Positions 16,350-26,066 of a DNA stretch of 56,055 nt are shown piece after piece. A model generated the notes under the pieces. The model made no database searches. It was not told the DNA's origin and saw only the letters and a program-made list of their open reading frames with translations. The position numbers and the translations under genes are program-made. How positions within the stretch are numbered: the first letter of the stretch is position 1; each line of letters begins with the position of its first letter. The stretch comes from an uncultured Bacteroidales bacterium (GTDB lineage: Bacteria; Bacteroidota; Bacteroidia; Bacteroidales; F082): the NCBI GenBank assembly GCA_900318465.1, contig ONKQ01000027.1, positions 1-56,055 of the forward strand, in the 5' to 3' direction.

Positions 16350-19300
16350 TTATTCCACCACGACCTTTTCGATGCGCACTTGAGTGCCAGAAGTGAGGCG
16401 GAGGAAGTAGATGCCCTTTTCCAGACCGTTGACGTTGATCTGGCTGTTGCCTTGGGCGTTGCCCTTAGCCACCGTCTGTCCCATGCCGTTGTAGAGCATG
16501 TAGCTGAACTCGGCATTGCCTCCATTGATGTGCAAGGTGTTGTTGACGGGGTTAGGATAGACGCTGAACTCGGTCTCGTTCTCGTCCAAACCATCCACAA
16601 ACTCAATGAGGATGCACGCAGGAGCGGAGAAGCTGCCATCCATTTCGGCCACCACGCAGTAGGTGTAGACCATCTCGATATGCACCTCGTCAGAGTAGGT
16701 GTTCTCAGTGGTTTGGCCGATTTCGATGCCGTTGCGGTAGATGTGGTAGATGACATCATCGCGGAACGAGGTGTTCCAATGCAGGATGATGTTGAAGCCT
16801 TCCACTTCACCAGTCAGGTCGTTGACAGGCTCCACGATGATAGGTGTGCTGCCGCCAGAGCAGTTGGCGTCGAATGAGAAGGGCAAGCAGCTTCCAACGC
16901 TGGAGCAGTTGAGAATCGCGGTGCCGTCTTCATAGTGGATGACGAAGGAGCATTCGCTGTCCCATTGGCTGCCGCTGTGCCACGTAAGGCTGACGTTGAC
17001 GCCGTTGCCGACCTCGATGGTGTAGGATGCACTTGAACCAGTGCTGATGGTGAGGTTCTGTGAAGGTGTACCGTCACTGAAACTTACGGTCATGTAAGAA
17101 TTGTTCCAACCATCGCCATAGCCGTCGGTGAGGTCGAAGATGATGTTGCAGCTGTTCTTCAGGGTGATGTTGCCCTCAGCAGTCAAACCGCCATCGGCTT
17201 GCATGGCGAAGGCCACAGGAATCTGTTCGGTTTCGGGGCAGTTGGTGTCAACCACGATGTTGAACACACAGGAGGCGATGCCTTCAGGATCGATGGTGCC
17301 AATCTCGACGTTTTCGTTGAGGATGGTCACAAACGGGTTGTCGCAGCTGATGGTGGCGATGGCGTTGGTGGCCATATAGTGACCCACATTCTGGAAGTTG
17401 GCCACGAGGGTCAAGGTCTCGCCGGGGACATAGCTGCCAGCCCAGCCGGTGCCGGCGTAGTCGAGGATGGCTTGTCCTGCCGTGATGAAGGCTTTGCCCG
17501 ACCACGATTTGGTGCCGCAGTTCATCTGAACTTCGATTTGGAATCTCTCGCCGTCTTCCACGCCTTCGGCAACGATGAAGCTGAATGCGTTGGTCAGGGT
17601 GATGGTTTCTTCAGCGGGCAACACGTCAAATTCGGCAGTGGCATTGATGAAAGTGAAACGCTCATCTGCGCAATTCAGAGTTACGGTAGTGGTGCCATCG
17701 GTCGGGTCGACACCGACGTTCTTGAAGCTCATGGTGAGGTCGGTCTCTTGGTTGACGGCAGCGAAGTTGGGCTCATAGCCGCTCACTGTGACGTAAGGTC
17801 CTTCAGCCGGCAACACTTCAATCGTCATGACTTCGGTCACTTTGTTGTAGCCAAGCACAGTCAGGGTGGCGTTGCCAACGTTGCTCATCGGGGCAAAGTT
17901 GAGGGTGCAGGTGCCGTCTTCAATGAAGCCAGTGCTGACCACTTCACCGTCCATCATCAAAGTGGCGATGCCGTATGGGGTGTTTTCAGCACTGATTTCC
18001 AACTCGCTCATGCCAAGCATCAGAACGGCGGGGCTGCAAGTGATGTTCATGCTGACGGGATTGTCGGTGCGAACCATCAGGCTCGGGTCACCAAAGAGAA
18101 TCCACGTGTTGTGGGTTGAGCCGTTGTCGCTGGGGTGCATGTCAAGGATGTACATGTTGCCGTTCAAAGAAGCACCGCCAAAGGTGTGGTTGAATTGGTC
18201 GGTGTATTTCCATTCGGTAAGGATGTCGACCATCTCGTCTTGACCAGTCATAGGCGGAGTCCAAGGTTGCGAAATCCAGCTGAACATGCCACCGATGGCG
18301 CCAGTAGGAGCACCGGTGGAGTTGTTGGTGGCACGGAGCCAGGCCTCGCCGAAGCAGGTGCCGTCGAATTGTCCGTTGTTGCAGGCCACTGACCAGATGT
18401 AGGGCCACATGTAGTCGTTCACCAAAGCGTTGACGTGGCTATTGCTGTAGTTGGCCACAGCCCAGCTGGTTTGTGAACCGTGGTTGCAGTAGTTGCAGAT
18501 GCTCTTGCCAGCGTTGAAGTCGGCACTGATGGCGTTGGCGTTAGTGCCGCTGCCCACGCCGCTGTATTGTTGGGTGACGTTTTCGTAGGTGTAATGCAGA
18601 AGGGTGTCGCGGATGTAGTTCATGTGCACATAGTCGGCTTCACCGCCCATGTGGCCTTGACCGGCACCTTCGTTGGCACCGATGCCGATGCCTTGGTTGA
18701 GCCAAGTGAGGCCTTCCGGCATGTCGCGCTCATAGTAAAGCACCTTTTCAACATGGGTGTTCACGTCGTTGACGCTTTGCACCGAGAAACGGCCCGTGAA
18801 AGCTTCAATGTAGTAGTCGGAGCCTTCCAATTGGCCAAACCAGTTGTCGCTGCGGCCACCGCTCATCGAGTGGGGGGTGATGTCGGAATAGTCGCCAACG
18901 AGCAGGATGAACTCGAGGTTGTGGTCGGGGTCGTTGTAGATGTTGGAAATGTAGTTCTTGATTTGGTTGTCGTTGTTGCCACCGGCATCAGTCACGCTGA
19001 CCATCGTTGTGGGACGGCCCGACTGGTTCTTCCAGTCCACGTAAGGCTGCATGGCTTCCATATACTGCTGAGGGCAGATGATGAGCATTTCGCCAAAGTC
19101 TTCGATAAAGGTGTACTTGGCAGCGGTTTCCTTATAATTAATGAAACGATGCTCGTAGGCGGCCTTCATCTCTTTCGACATCTTGGAGGCGGCTCTGCGG
19201 GCAACCTTTTGGTTCACGCCGTTGTCGCTCACCTTGTTCATCGTGAGCGTCAGGTGATGATAGACACGGAGGGTCTTCGTCACGGGGTTGTAGGCGAAGG

Positions 19301-19814
19301 GGCGCACCATAATGTCCTGACCACGGAAGTCGCGGATGATATAAGGTGCTTCAAGATAAGCCTGTGCAGCCGGATAGAAAGCGTTTTGGCTGTACATGGC
19401 GCCATAGGTATAAGGCACGTCGTCAGGGTTGATTTGACGGCTGAAGTTGCCTTTCGAAGGGGCAATCTCAACATTTTCAAAATCGGTGTAGTCGCTCTTC
19501 GTCACGCTCACCTGCATCTCGGCCATGTCACCGATGATGGCGGGAACGGGGAAGTGGGGAAGGTCGGGTGCACCAGCTTCAAGCATCGAGGCCATCTTGG
19601 GAACGCTGACGACCTGTTGGATGCCGTTGGGTGTGTTCACTCGGGTCAGGTTGAATCCGCCCAGCGTGAAGTCGACCACGACTTGCTGTTCGCTACTCGA
19701 AACTAAAGTTACCTCTGGACCGACGGGGCTGCTCTTGCCGAGGTTGGTCCATTGTTGGGCAAATGTCATTGCCGACAAAGCCACTAACACAAGGGTTAAA
19801 AAGACTTTTTTCAT
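16350..19814 (-). CDS. Gingipain R-like C25 cysteine peptidase with T9SS sorting domain
   Basis: An 1154-residue secreted protease. Signal peptide 1-19 (ALSAMTFAQ); pro-domain to about 225; C25 catalytic domain about 235-585; Ig-like domain after it (LTVLGYNKVTEV). By alignment from memory with RgpB, the catalytic His445 is in NYCNHGSQTSW, Cys478 in SVACNNG (33 residues apart, as in gingipains) and Glu382 in GANEGAG. Asp394 in GGEADYVHMN lies where RgpB has its Arg-binding Asp163, so Arg specificity is predicted. Further matches are MTGQDEMVDIL and ILFGDPSLMVRT. The C-terminal part has beta-rich modules, a fibronectin-like segment and a type A sorting domain ending RIEKVVVE. Its last 270 codons are nearly identical to those of the second gingipain. 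Confidence 0.93.
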   Translation of the reverse strand: MKKVFLTLVLVALSAMTFAQQWTNLGKSSPVGPEVTLVSSSEQQVVVDFTLGGFNLTRVNTPNGIQQVVSVPKMASMLEAGAPDLPHFPVPAIIGDMAEMQVSVTKSDYTDFENVEIAPSKGNFSRQINPDDVPYTYGAMYSQNAFYPAAQAYLEAPYIIRDFRGQDIMVRPFAYNPVTKTLRVYHHLTLTMNKVSDNGVNQKVARRAASKMSKEMKAAYEHRFINYKETAAKYTFIEDFGEMLIICPQQYMEAMQPYVDWKNQSGRPTTMVSVTDAGGNNDNQIKNYISNIYNDPDHNLEFILLVGDYSDITPHSMSGGRSDNWFGQLEGSDYYIEAFTGRFSVQSVNDVNTHVEKVLYYERDMPEGLTWLNQGIGIGANEGAGQGHMGGEADYVHMNYIRDTLLHYTYENVTQQYSGVGSGTNANAISADFNAGKSICNYCNHGSQTSWAVANYSNSHVNALVNDYMWPYIWSVACNNGQFDGTCFGEAWLRATNNSTGAPTGAIGGMFSWISQPWTPPMTGQDEMVDILTEWKYTDQFNHTFGGASLNGNMYILDMHPSDNGSTHNTWILFGDPSLMVRTDNPVSMNITCSPAVLMLGMSELEISAENTPYGIATLMMDGEVVSTGFIEDGTCTLNFAPMSNVGNATLTVLGYNKVTEVMTIEVLPAEGPYVTVSGYEPNFAAVNQETDLTMSFKNVGVDPTDGTTTVTLNCADERFTFINATAEFDVLPAEETITLTNAFSFIVAEGVEDGERFQIEVQMNCGTKSWSGKAFITAGQAILDYAGTGWAGSYVPGETLTLVANFQNVGHYMATNAIATISCDNPFVTILNENVEIGTIDPEGIASCVFNIVVDTNCPETEQIPVAFAMQADGGLTAEGNITLKNSCNIIFDLTDGYGDGWNNSYMTVSFSDGTPSQNLTISTGSSASYTIEVGNGVNVSLTWHSGSQWDSECSFVIHYEDGTAILNCSSVGSCLPFSFDANCSGGSTPIIVEPVNDLTGEVEGFNIILHWNTSFRDDVIYHIYRNGIEIGQTTENTYSDEVHIEMVYTYCVVAEMDGSFSAPACILIEFVDGLDENETEFSVYPNPVNNTLHINGGNAEFSYMLYNGMGQTVAKGNAQGNSQINVNGLEKGIYFLRLTSGTQVRIEKVVVE

Positions 19815-19866
19815 TTGTGATTGATTGTTAGATGATTAATGAAATGAATGGTCTGAATTAAGGAGG

Positions 19867-19874
19867 CAAAAGTA
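19867..19874 (-). promoter_or_regulatory. -7 promoter box of the Rgp-like gingipain gene
   Basis: TACTTTTG on the minus strand, 52 bases upstream of the ATG at 19814. Confidence 0.5.
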
Positions 19875-19944
19875 CGAAATCTTTTCGGACAACTTACGAA
19901 TGTGGAAAGATTTTCTTTGGAAGTACTGAGAAATTTATTTCCCT

Positions 19945-20040
19945 TAACCTCCTCAAAGGGGGAATTTGTTTACTTTTGCGCCCTGATTGCTGTGTGCAGC
20001 GAAATTTAATTCTCCCAACCCCCTATCAAAAGGGGAAAAT
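19945..20040. repeat. C-run/G-run dispersed repeat pieces around the TerB-J gene promoter
   Basis: AACCTCCTCAAAGGGGGAA near 19946-19964 and CCAACCCCCTATCAAAAGGGG near 20018-20037 are short inverted C-run/G-run motifs typical of dispersed repeats in Bacteroidota. They flank the promoter box at 19971. Confidence 0.45.
19971..19978 (+). promoter_or_regulatory. -7 promoter box of the TerB/J-domain gene
   Basis: TACTTTTG followed by CGCCCTG, about 100 bases before the ATG at 20077. Confidence 0.5.
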
Positions 20041-20076
20041 GACAGTTCAATACGCTTACAAACAAAATTCAATGCT

Positions 20077-20808
20077 ATGGGATTCTTTTTGAGATTGATA
20101 TTGGTGGGCTTAGGTTGGTCTTTTGGAGGCCCTTTGGGTGCTATCATCGGCTATGCCATCGGTAGCCTGTTTTCGGGCAGTGGTATTCAACAGATTCGCT
20201 CCGAAGTGAATGACACCTTCGGCAATACCGAGGAAAAACGCGACTTCAACGTAACGCTTTTGGTGCTTTCCGCCGCTGTGATGAAAGCTGACGGCAACGT
20301 GAGAAAGTCAGAGCTGGACTATGTGAAGCGTTTCTTTTTGCAAAACTTCGGCCAGGAACGCGCCGAGAGCTACATCAAGATGCTGCGCGAAATCTTGGAG
20401 AAGGATTACAACCTGTATGATGTCAGCCAGCAGGTGGGGCGTTACATGGACTATGCTTCGCGTCTGCAACTGCTTCATTATCTGTTTGGTATCGCCAATT
20501 CGGACGGACGTATTTCGCAAGAGGAATTGGGTGTCATCAACACGATTTCAGACTATATGGGTATCTCCAACAGCGACTTCCAGTCGGTGAAGGCCATGTT
20601 CATCAAGGAGACGGACAGTGCTTACAAGATTCTGGGTATCGAGCCTTCGGCCACCGATGAGGAAGTGAAGAAAGCCTACCGCGAGATGGCCAAAAAGAAC
20701 CATCCCGACTTGGTGAGCAACCTCGGCGAAGAGGTGAGGGAGGCAGCCGAGAAGAAGTTCCAAGAAATCAATGCAGCTTACGAAGCGATTAAGAAGCAGC
20801 GGGGGATT
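20077..20808 (+). CDS. TerB-like / J-domain protein (DjlA type)
   Basis: A 244-residue DjlA-like co-chaperone. A glycine-rich hydrophobic N-terminus (residues 5-32) probably sits in the membrane. A TerB-like helical domain follows (about 55-170, with [10 protein letters not shown] and [10 protein letters not shown] motifs). The C-terminal J domain (about 180-244) carries the HPD triad at 209-211, which stimulates DnaK. The ATG at 20077 is chosen because [18 protein letters not shown] fits the family; a frame opening at 19987 would run through repeat sequence. The stop codon is at 20809-20811, so the gene overlaps the convergent AAA/nuclease gene by four bases. It sits between the two gingipain genes but has no evident link to them. 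Confidence 0.88.
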
Positions 20809-22376
20809 TAAACTTTCTCGATACAACACTGGTGTTGCTTGGTGTCGCGCTCGTATGTGATGCCCACCAGCAACAAATTGTCGGCATATTGCGCAACCTT
20901 GGCGGGATATTGCCTACGCTTGATTTGCTCAATGGCGGTGTCAACTGCCTTGTCGTATTTCAATTCTATGACGATGGCGGGCGAATCAACGTTCTTGCGC
21001 GGAATGAGCACCAAATCAGCGAAACCCTTGCCCGTGGCCAACTCGCGATGGATGATGTAGTCGTTGGAGGCATAATAGTAGGCAATGCTCAAGACGCAGG
21101 CCAAAGAGTTCTCGTCGTTGTAACTCAAAATACTGGTGTTTTCGTCATGGGCAACATCCACGCCTCGGGCCACAGCGTCTCCGTCGCCGCGAAGCGTGGC
21201 TTGCAGGAGTTGCTCCGAGGTTTCCAAGGCGTTCATCACATGAGTCCAATTGTTGGCTTCCACGGCATTGACCATCTCGCCAGCCACTTCCTTGTTGGGG
21301 ATATAGCACTCATTCTTTTGCCAGTCATAGGAAAGGTAGCCCAAATGAATAAGCACGGTGAACACATCGTCTTTGCTGCGGATGATTGACATGTCGTTCT
21401 GGAATTTGGTAGGGTTGACTTTGCAACGCTCTTCAGCGAGCATCTTAATCACATCATCTTTCAATCCTTCGTAATTCATTGAGATATAGTGCGCCACGGC
21501 ATCATAGGCACCAGTAGTAGCCCAAAAACTGCGACAGCGACCCACATCAATGGCTTGCATTACAGAATTTGGGTTGAAAATGGATTGCTCGTCGCCAATC
21601 TGGTAGCCGTCATACCATTTCTCCAATTCATCGAAGTCCATGCCGTGCTTTTTGGCCAAAGATTTCACTTCGTCTTTGGTGAATCCAAAATAGGAGGCCA
21701 TGCGTCTTGGTTCAACCATCGAATATTCAATGAAATTGTTCAATGCCGACTCGGTCTTGTATTTCTTGATGGGCAAGATTCCAGTCATATATACGCCGGC
21801 AAAGACTTGCGGGGAATTGCTTCCCTTGAACATCCGGCGCAGCCAGTTGACATAATCGTCCATAGCATGAGTGCCAGGCTTAAACTCGCGGCAGATGGCA
21901 TCCCATTCGTCGATGATAAAGATGAATGGCTGTTTTGTGGATTCGGTAACTCGAATGAGGTAAGCCATCAAATCGTCATCGGCCATGATGGGAATGTCAG
22001 GAAACGCCTTGTGAACATCGGCCAACAGTTCCTTTTGCACATGCTCAATGATGCTGTCATCCTTGAAGCGTGTGGTGAAATTGGTCAGGTCGAGGAAAAT
22101 GACAGGATACTTGTTCAAGTGCTTTTCAAACGAGGGGTCTGAGGCAATTTCAAGGTCGGCGAATAGTTCCCGGGAGTCGCATGAGTGGTCGTAGTAAGCA
22201 CACAACATTTTGGCTGCCACCGACTTGCCGAAACGACGACTACGCGACACACAACTACAACTGCGCTCTGTAAAAAGTGTGCTGTTAATAATGGCAATCA
22301 AACCCGACTTGTCGACATATTCATTGTTTCTAACCCTTTGAAACCCAATATTGCCTAAATTGATGTATGTGCCCAT
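20808..22376 (-). CDS. AAA-ATPase-like protein with C-terminal PD-(D/E)XK nuclease domain
   Basis: A 522-residue protein of the large Bacteroidales family joining an AAA-ATPase-like domain to a PDDEXK_9-type nuclease. The start [13 protein letters not shown] is typical. A P-loop-like SRSRRFGKS is at residues 44-52, a Walker B-like [11 protein letters not shown] follows, and the nuclease core reads FADLVLIPR...[11 protein letters not shown]. Members are multicopy and often linked to mobile DNA or conflict, but the biological role is not established. The start at 22376 is preferred over 22418 because of the promoter box at 22395. It ends four bases inside the convergent J-domain gene. Confidence 0.88.
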   Translation of the reverse strand: MGTYINLGNIGFQRVRNNEYVDKSGLIAIINSTLFTERSCSCVSRSRRFGKSVAAKMLCAYYDHSCDSRELFADLEIASDPSFEKHLNKYPVIFLDLTNFTTRFKDDSIIEHVQKELLADVHKAFPDIPIMADDDLMAYLIRVTESTKQPFIFIIDEWDAICREFKPGTHAMDDYVNWLRRMFKGSNSPQVFAGVYMTGILPIKKYKTESALNNFIEYSMVEPRRMASYFGFTKDEVKSLAKKHGMDFDELEKWYDGYQIGDEQSIFNPNSVMQAIDVGRCRSFWATTGAYDAVAHYISMNYEGLKDDVIKMLAEERCKVNPTKFQNDMSIIRSKDDVFTVLIHLGYLSYDWQKNECYIPNKEVAGEMVNAVEANNWTHVMNALETSEQLLQATLRGDGDAVARGVDVAHDENTSILSYNDENSLACVLSIAYYYASNDYIIHRELATGKGFADLVLIPRKNVDSPAIVIELKYDKAVDTAIEQIKRRQYPAKVAQYADNLLLVGITYERDTKQHQCCIEKV

Positions 22377-22394
22377 GACCGATTGATTTTGGTG

Positions 22395-22402
22395 CAAAAA
22401 TA
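22395..22402 (-). promoter_or_regulatory. -7 promoter box of the AAA/nuclease gene
   Basis: TATTTTTG on the minus strand, 18 bases upstream of the ATG at 22376, directly beside the gingipain terminator. Confidence 0.5.
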
Positions 22403-22434
22403 AAAAAAAGGCAGCCATGCGACTGCCTTTTTTT
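22402..22434 (-). terminator. Terminator of the Kgp-like gingipain gene
   Basis: A8-GGCAG, an 8-base loop, CTGCC-T7. The symmetric A and T tracts allow function on both strands. Confidence 0.85.
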
Positions 22435-22451
22435 CAAATAGAACTAATTTT

Positions 22452-25400
22452 TTATTCCACCACAACTTTCTCGACGCGCACTTGCGTGCCAGTGGTGATG
22501 TGGAGGAAGTAGACGCCCTTGGCCATGCTGCTGACGTTGATTTGCTGGTTGCCACGGACGGTTTCCTTAGCCACCACCTGACCCATGCCGTTGTACATCA
22601 TGTAGCTGTATTCGCTGTTGTAACCGCTGATATACAGGGTGTTGTTGACGGGGTTAGGATAGATGCTGATTTGCTCGACGCTCTCTTCCACGGCATCGGT
22701 GAATTCCACTTGGATGCAGGAAGGAGCCGAGAAGTTGCCGTTGAGTTCGGCCACCACGCAGTAGGTGTAAACCATCTCGACAAAGACTTCGTCAGTGTAG
22801 GTATTTTCGGTGGTCTGGCCAATCTCGATACCGTTGCGATAGACGTGGAAGACGATATCGTCGCGGAACGAGGTGTTCCAGTGCAGGATGACGTTGAAGC
22901 CTTCAACCTCGCTGGTCAGGTCGTTGACGGGTTCAAGAGTAGTAGGAGTGCTGCCGCTGGCGCAGTTGCAGTCGAATGAGAAGGGCAAGCAGCTTCCGAC
23001 GCTGGAGCAGTTGAGAATTACGGTGCCGTCTTCATAATGGATGGAGAAGGAGCATTCGCTGTCCCATTGGCTGCCGCTGTGCCAAGTGAGGCTGACGTTA
23101 ACGCCGTTGCCAACCTCAATCGAATAGCTGGCGGAGTTACCGTTGCTGATGGTGAGGTTCTGCGAAGGCGTACCATCGCTGAAACTGACCGTCATATAGG
23201 AGTTATTCCAACCGTCACCATAGCTGTCGCTGAGGTCGAAGATGACATTGCAGCTGTTCTTCAGAACGCCAGAGCCTTCAGCAACGAGGCCGCCGTCGGC
23301 GTTAAGGACGAAGTCCATCGGGATGGCTTCGGTTTCGGGGCAGTTGGCAGCGATATTGACATTGAAGACGCAGATTGCCTCGCCATTCGGGTCGATGGTG
23401 CCAGCCTCGAAGGTGGTGTTCTCGAAGGTGACGTATGGGCTCGTCGAGCTGATGTTAGCAATGGCATTGGTAGCTCTGTAATGGCCTGAGTTCTTGAAAT
23501 TGGCCATGATTGTGACGGTCTCGCCAGGGACGAAGCCACCAGGAGTGGTGCAGCTGACGAATTGCATCACGGCTTCACCAGCAGTGATGACGGCCTTGCC
23601 TTCCCATGTGTTGCTGCCGCAAACGGCGTTGGTGCGGATGGTGAAACGGGTACCGTCGGCCACGCCTTCAGCAATGCGATAGCTGAAACCGTTCACGGTG
23701 ACAGTGGTTTCGGGCGTGAGGTTGTCGAACGAAGCGGTGCCGTTGAGGATGGTCAGGTTCTCGTCGTCGCAGCTCAAGGTGACGGTGGTCGTGCCGCCCG
23801 TGTTTTGCGTACCGACGTTCTTGAAGGTGATGCTCATTTCGGTTTCATCGCCGACATGCACGTTGGCAGGTGTGAAGCTGTCCACGCTGACGTATGGGCC
23901 TTCCAAGGCAGCGGCGGGAATGACTGCGATGTACGGAATCTTGTCGAGGCCAGTCACGCAGATGACGACATCACCGCCAGAGGTAACAGGCTCAACCTCA
24001 ACTTCGATGGTGCCGCTTTCATCAACCAAACCGACGCCGTGAAGCACGCCGTCCTTGCTGATGGCAACGTACGAACCTGGGTCAGCGCTTACTTCGTATG
24101 TGGACATGCCGATGGGGAAGATGGCCATGTGGCTGACGTCGTTGTCGGTGGGTTGCACACGGAAAGGCATGACGGAACCGTCGCCTAAGGCATGATAGGA
24201 CTGCCAATAGTATTTGTCGGAAACGCTACCTTGGTAACCGTTGGCGTGGGCATAGCACACAGCGAGGTTGCCGATGACAGGGATGGCGGAGACGCAGTTG
24301 TATTCATCATTGTTCCAAATGGCATCGTAGCATCCGTAGGCGGTTTGTTCGTATGTGGGCATTTGGTTCGTTACGTTGGTGGCACCCACGCCGAAATAAT
24401 AGTCTTCCCACCAGTAGGTGCTCGGGCAGGAACCGATGTAGGCGAAGGCGGCTTTTGTGTTGGCGCGAATCATGGCTTCGCCGAAGCTGGTGCCACTGAT
24501 GCCCCAGTCGGCGGCCTCGCAGCAGTTACCCATAGCCAAGAAAGGCATGTTCTCGTTGGTGAGGTTGTTCACTTGGCTGACGGTCAGGCTCGGATCAGCC
24601 CAGCCATCGTGTGAGCCGTGGGCAGTGTAGTTCACAAAACCGACACCTGTGTTCAGGCTGGCGTAAGGCTGGTTGTAAGGCTGTTGCAGGAAATAGTTGA
24701 TTTCAGTGAAACCATGCTCGGTGTTGTAATAGTATTCCATAGCATATTGGATGGTGGGCTTACCGACGCGGGGGTTCCACGTGCCGTCCCAACCGGCAAT
24801 CAGCAATACCTTGCTGAGATAGTCGATGTTGCGGCTTGGGGTTTCAAACTGAATTTTTTCGTACCAAAGGGTCTTGGTGATGATGTTCTGCATCTGTTGG
24901 ACGTTTTCTGCGCACATACGGCTGTGGTAGATGTCCGGGAAATCGTCGTTGTCGACGCTCATGTATTGCAAGTCGGTGACACAGTGCGACTCGCTACCCG
25001 TGGCACTGGCGGCCACTTGGTTCTTGTCGCCAAAAATGATGACGAAGGTGGGAGCGTCCTCGGCATATTTGCCTTGGATGAAGCTGCGGATAGCTGAGGC
25101 ACTGGTGCCAACTTCGTCGGTGTAGTTCACGTCCATATAGAAGCCCTTCATGGTCTTCCATTCAATCCAATCCTGCATGCACTCTTCAAACATGCGGTCG
25201 GCGATGACGAGCATCTTCACAGGGCATTGCCAGAGGTCGGGGTGTTGGTCATACACGTCGTCGCGCCAGTTGAACATGCTCTTGTAGACGGTGGCGAAGT
25301 AGGGGCTGAACGTGCGGGCAAACTCGTTGTAGGCAGCGGCCTTGTCGTAGTTGTCGTAGCGCACTTCAACTTCGATGTTGTTGTAAACCTCGATGCTGTT

Positions 25401-25961
25401 CGTGGCGGGGTTGTAGTTGACGGGGTTGATGGTCAGCGAACCGACTTGGATGCCACGCATGGTGCCTCTCACCTCGATGGTGGCGATGGGGCGTTGGCTC
25501 ATCGACTTTGCGGCGTAGGCCTTCTCGCTGTAGACAAACTTGATGTCCTCAGGCTTTTGGTCCTTGCGAACGGAAGGCTGCTGGGGCATGACGGTCTTGA
25601 TGCCGTAGTCGGCAAGGTTGTAGGTGGTCTTGCTGTAGCTCTTCACTTCCAAAGAGGCAATCTTTGCGCCGTAAGGCACGGCAATCAGTTGGTTGGCGGC
25701 GGGCAGCGAAGGTTCGCCGACATTGCCTGAAGGAATGGTGCCGTCCATGGTGAGGTTGGAGAACACACCTTTTTCGGTGTTCATTTCATTGGCTTGGATG
25801 CCGCTGAAGGAGAAAGTGGCGGTGAAGCCATCCTCGGTCACGTTGGCGCACTGTTGCGCCGAATTGGTGCGGAAGTCGATGCGACCTTGGGCCATCGCTT
25901 GCGTACCAAACAACATTCCCATCAGAAGGAACATTGCGGTGATAATGTTTAATTTCTTCAT
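22452..25961 (-). CDS. Gingipain K-like C25 cysteine peptidase with T9SS sorting domain
   Basis: An 1169-residue secreted protease. Signal peptide 1-25 (ending QAMAQ), pro-domain to about 230, C25 catalytic domain about 240-605. Compared from memory with Kgp of Porphyromonas gingivalis, key residues align at a constant offset of four: Asp392 (GWDGTW), Thr446 and His448 (NYTAHGS), Cys481 (GNCC) and Asp520 (YWWEDYY). They correspond to Kgp D388, T442, H444, C477 and D516, that is, the catalytic residues plus the Thr and Asp that select lysine. YWQSYHALGDGSVMPFR is also Kgp-like. Ig-like and beta modules follow, then a fibronectin-like part and a type A sorting domain (VEKVVVE). Lysine specificity is a prediction. 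Its 3' 800 bases match the Rgp-like gene closely. Confidence 0.93.
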   Translation of the reverse strand: MKKLNIITAMFLLMGMLFGTQAMAQGRIDFRTNSAQQCANVTEDGFTATFSFSGIQANEMNTEKGVFSNLTMDGTIPSGNVGEPSLPAANQLIAVPYGAKIASLEVKSYSKTTYNLADYGIKTVMPQQPSVRKDQKPEDIKFVYSEKAYAAKSMSQRPIATIEVRGTMRGIQVGSLTINPVNYNPATNSIEVYNNIEVEVRYDNYDKAAAYNEFARTFSPYFATVYKSMFNWRDDVYDQHPDLWQCPVKMLVIADRMFEECMQDWIEWKTMKGFYMDVNYTDEVGTSASAIRSFIQGKYAEDAPTFVIIFGDKNQVAASATGSESHCVTDLQYMSVDNDDFPDIYHSRMCAENVQQMQNIITKTLWYEKIQFETPSRNIDYLSKVLLIAGWDGTWNPRVGKPTIQYAMEYYYNTEHGFTEINYFLQQPYNQPYASLNTGVGFVNYTAHGSHDGWADPSLTVSQVNNLTNENMPFLAMGNCCEAADWGISGTSFGEAMIRANTKAAFAYIGSCPSTYWWEDYYFGVGATNVTNQMPTYEQTAYGCYDAIWNNDEYNCVSAIPVIGNLAVCYAHANGYQGSVSDKYYWQSYHALGDGSVMPFRVQPTDNDVSHMAIFPIGMSTYEVSADPGSYVAISKDGVLHGVGLVDESGTIEVEVEPVTSGGDVVICVTGLDKIPYIAVIPAAALEGPYVSVDSFTPANVHVGDETEMSITFKNVGTQNTGGTTTVTLSCDDENLTILNGTASFDNLTPETTVTVNGFSYRIAEGVADGTRFTIRTNAVCGSNTWEGKAVITAGEAVMQFVSCTTPGGFVPGETVTIMANFKNSGHYRATNAIANISSTSPYVTFENTTFEAGTIDPNGEAICVFNVNIAANCPETEAIPMDFVLNADGGLVAEGSGVLKNSCNVIFDLSDSYGDGWNNSYMTVSFSDGTPSQNLTISNGNSASYSIEVGNGVNVSLTWHSGSQWDSECSFSIHYEDGTVILNCSSVGSCLPFSFDCNCASGSTPTTLEPVNDLTSEVEGFNVILHWNTSFRDDIVFHVYRNGIEIGQTTENTYTDEVFVEMVYTYCVVAELNGNFSAPSCIQVEFTDAVEESVEQISIYPNPVNNTLYISGYNSEYSYMMYNGMGQVVAKETVRGNQQINVSSMAKGVYFLHITTGTQVRVEKVVVE

Positions 25962-26019
25962 TTGTAAATAATTAGTTGTTTATTAGTTATTGATGTGCGA
26001 ATCCGAAAATTACAATCGG

Positions 26020-26027
26020 CAAAAATA
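26020..26027 (-). promoter_or_regulatory. -7 promoter box of the Kgp-like gingipain gene
   Basis: TATTTTTG on the minus strand, 58 bases upstream of the ATG at 25961. Confidence 0.5.
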
Positions 26028-26066
26028 ACAAATTTTTCCGTTGGGAGGATTTAATCTTGCGGAAAA

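Noticed and set aside
18480-19706. 408-codon open frame antisense to the Rgp-like gingipain gene
   Set aside because: It lies wholly inside a clearly conserved gene on the other strand, and its composition (Val, His, Gly, Asp) is that of a shadow frame.
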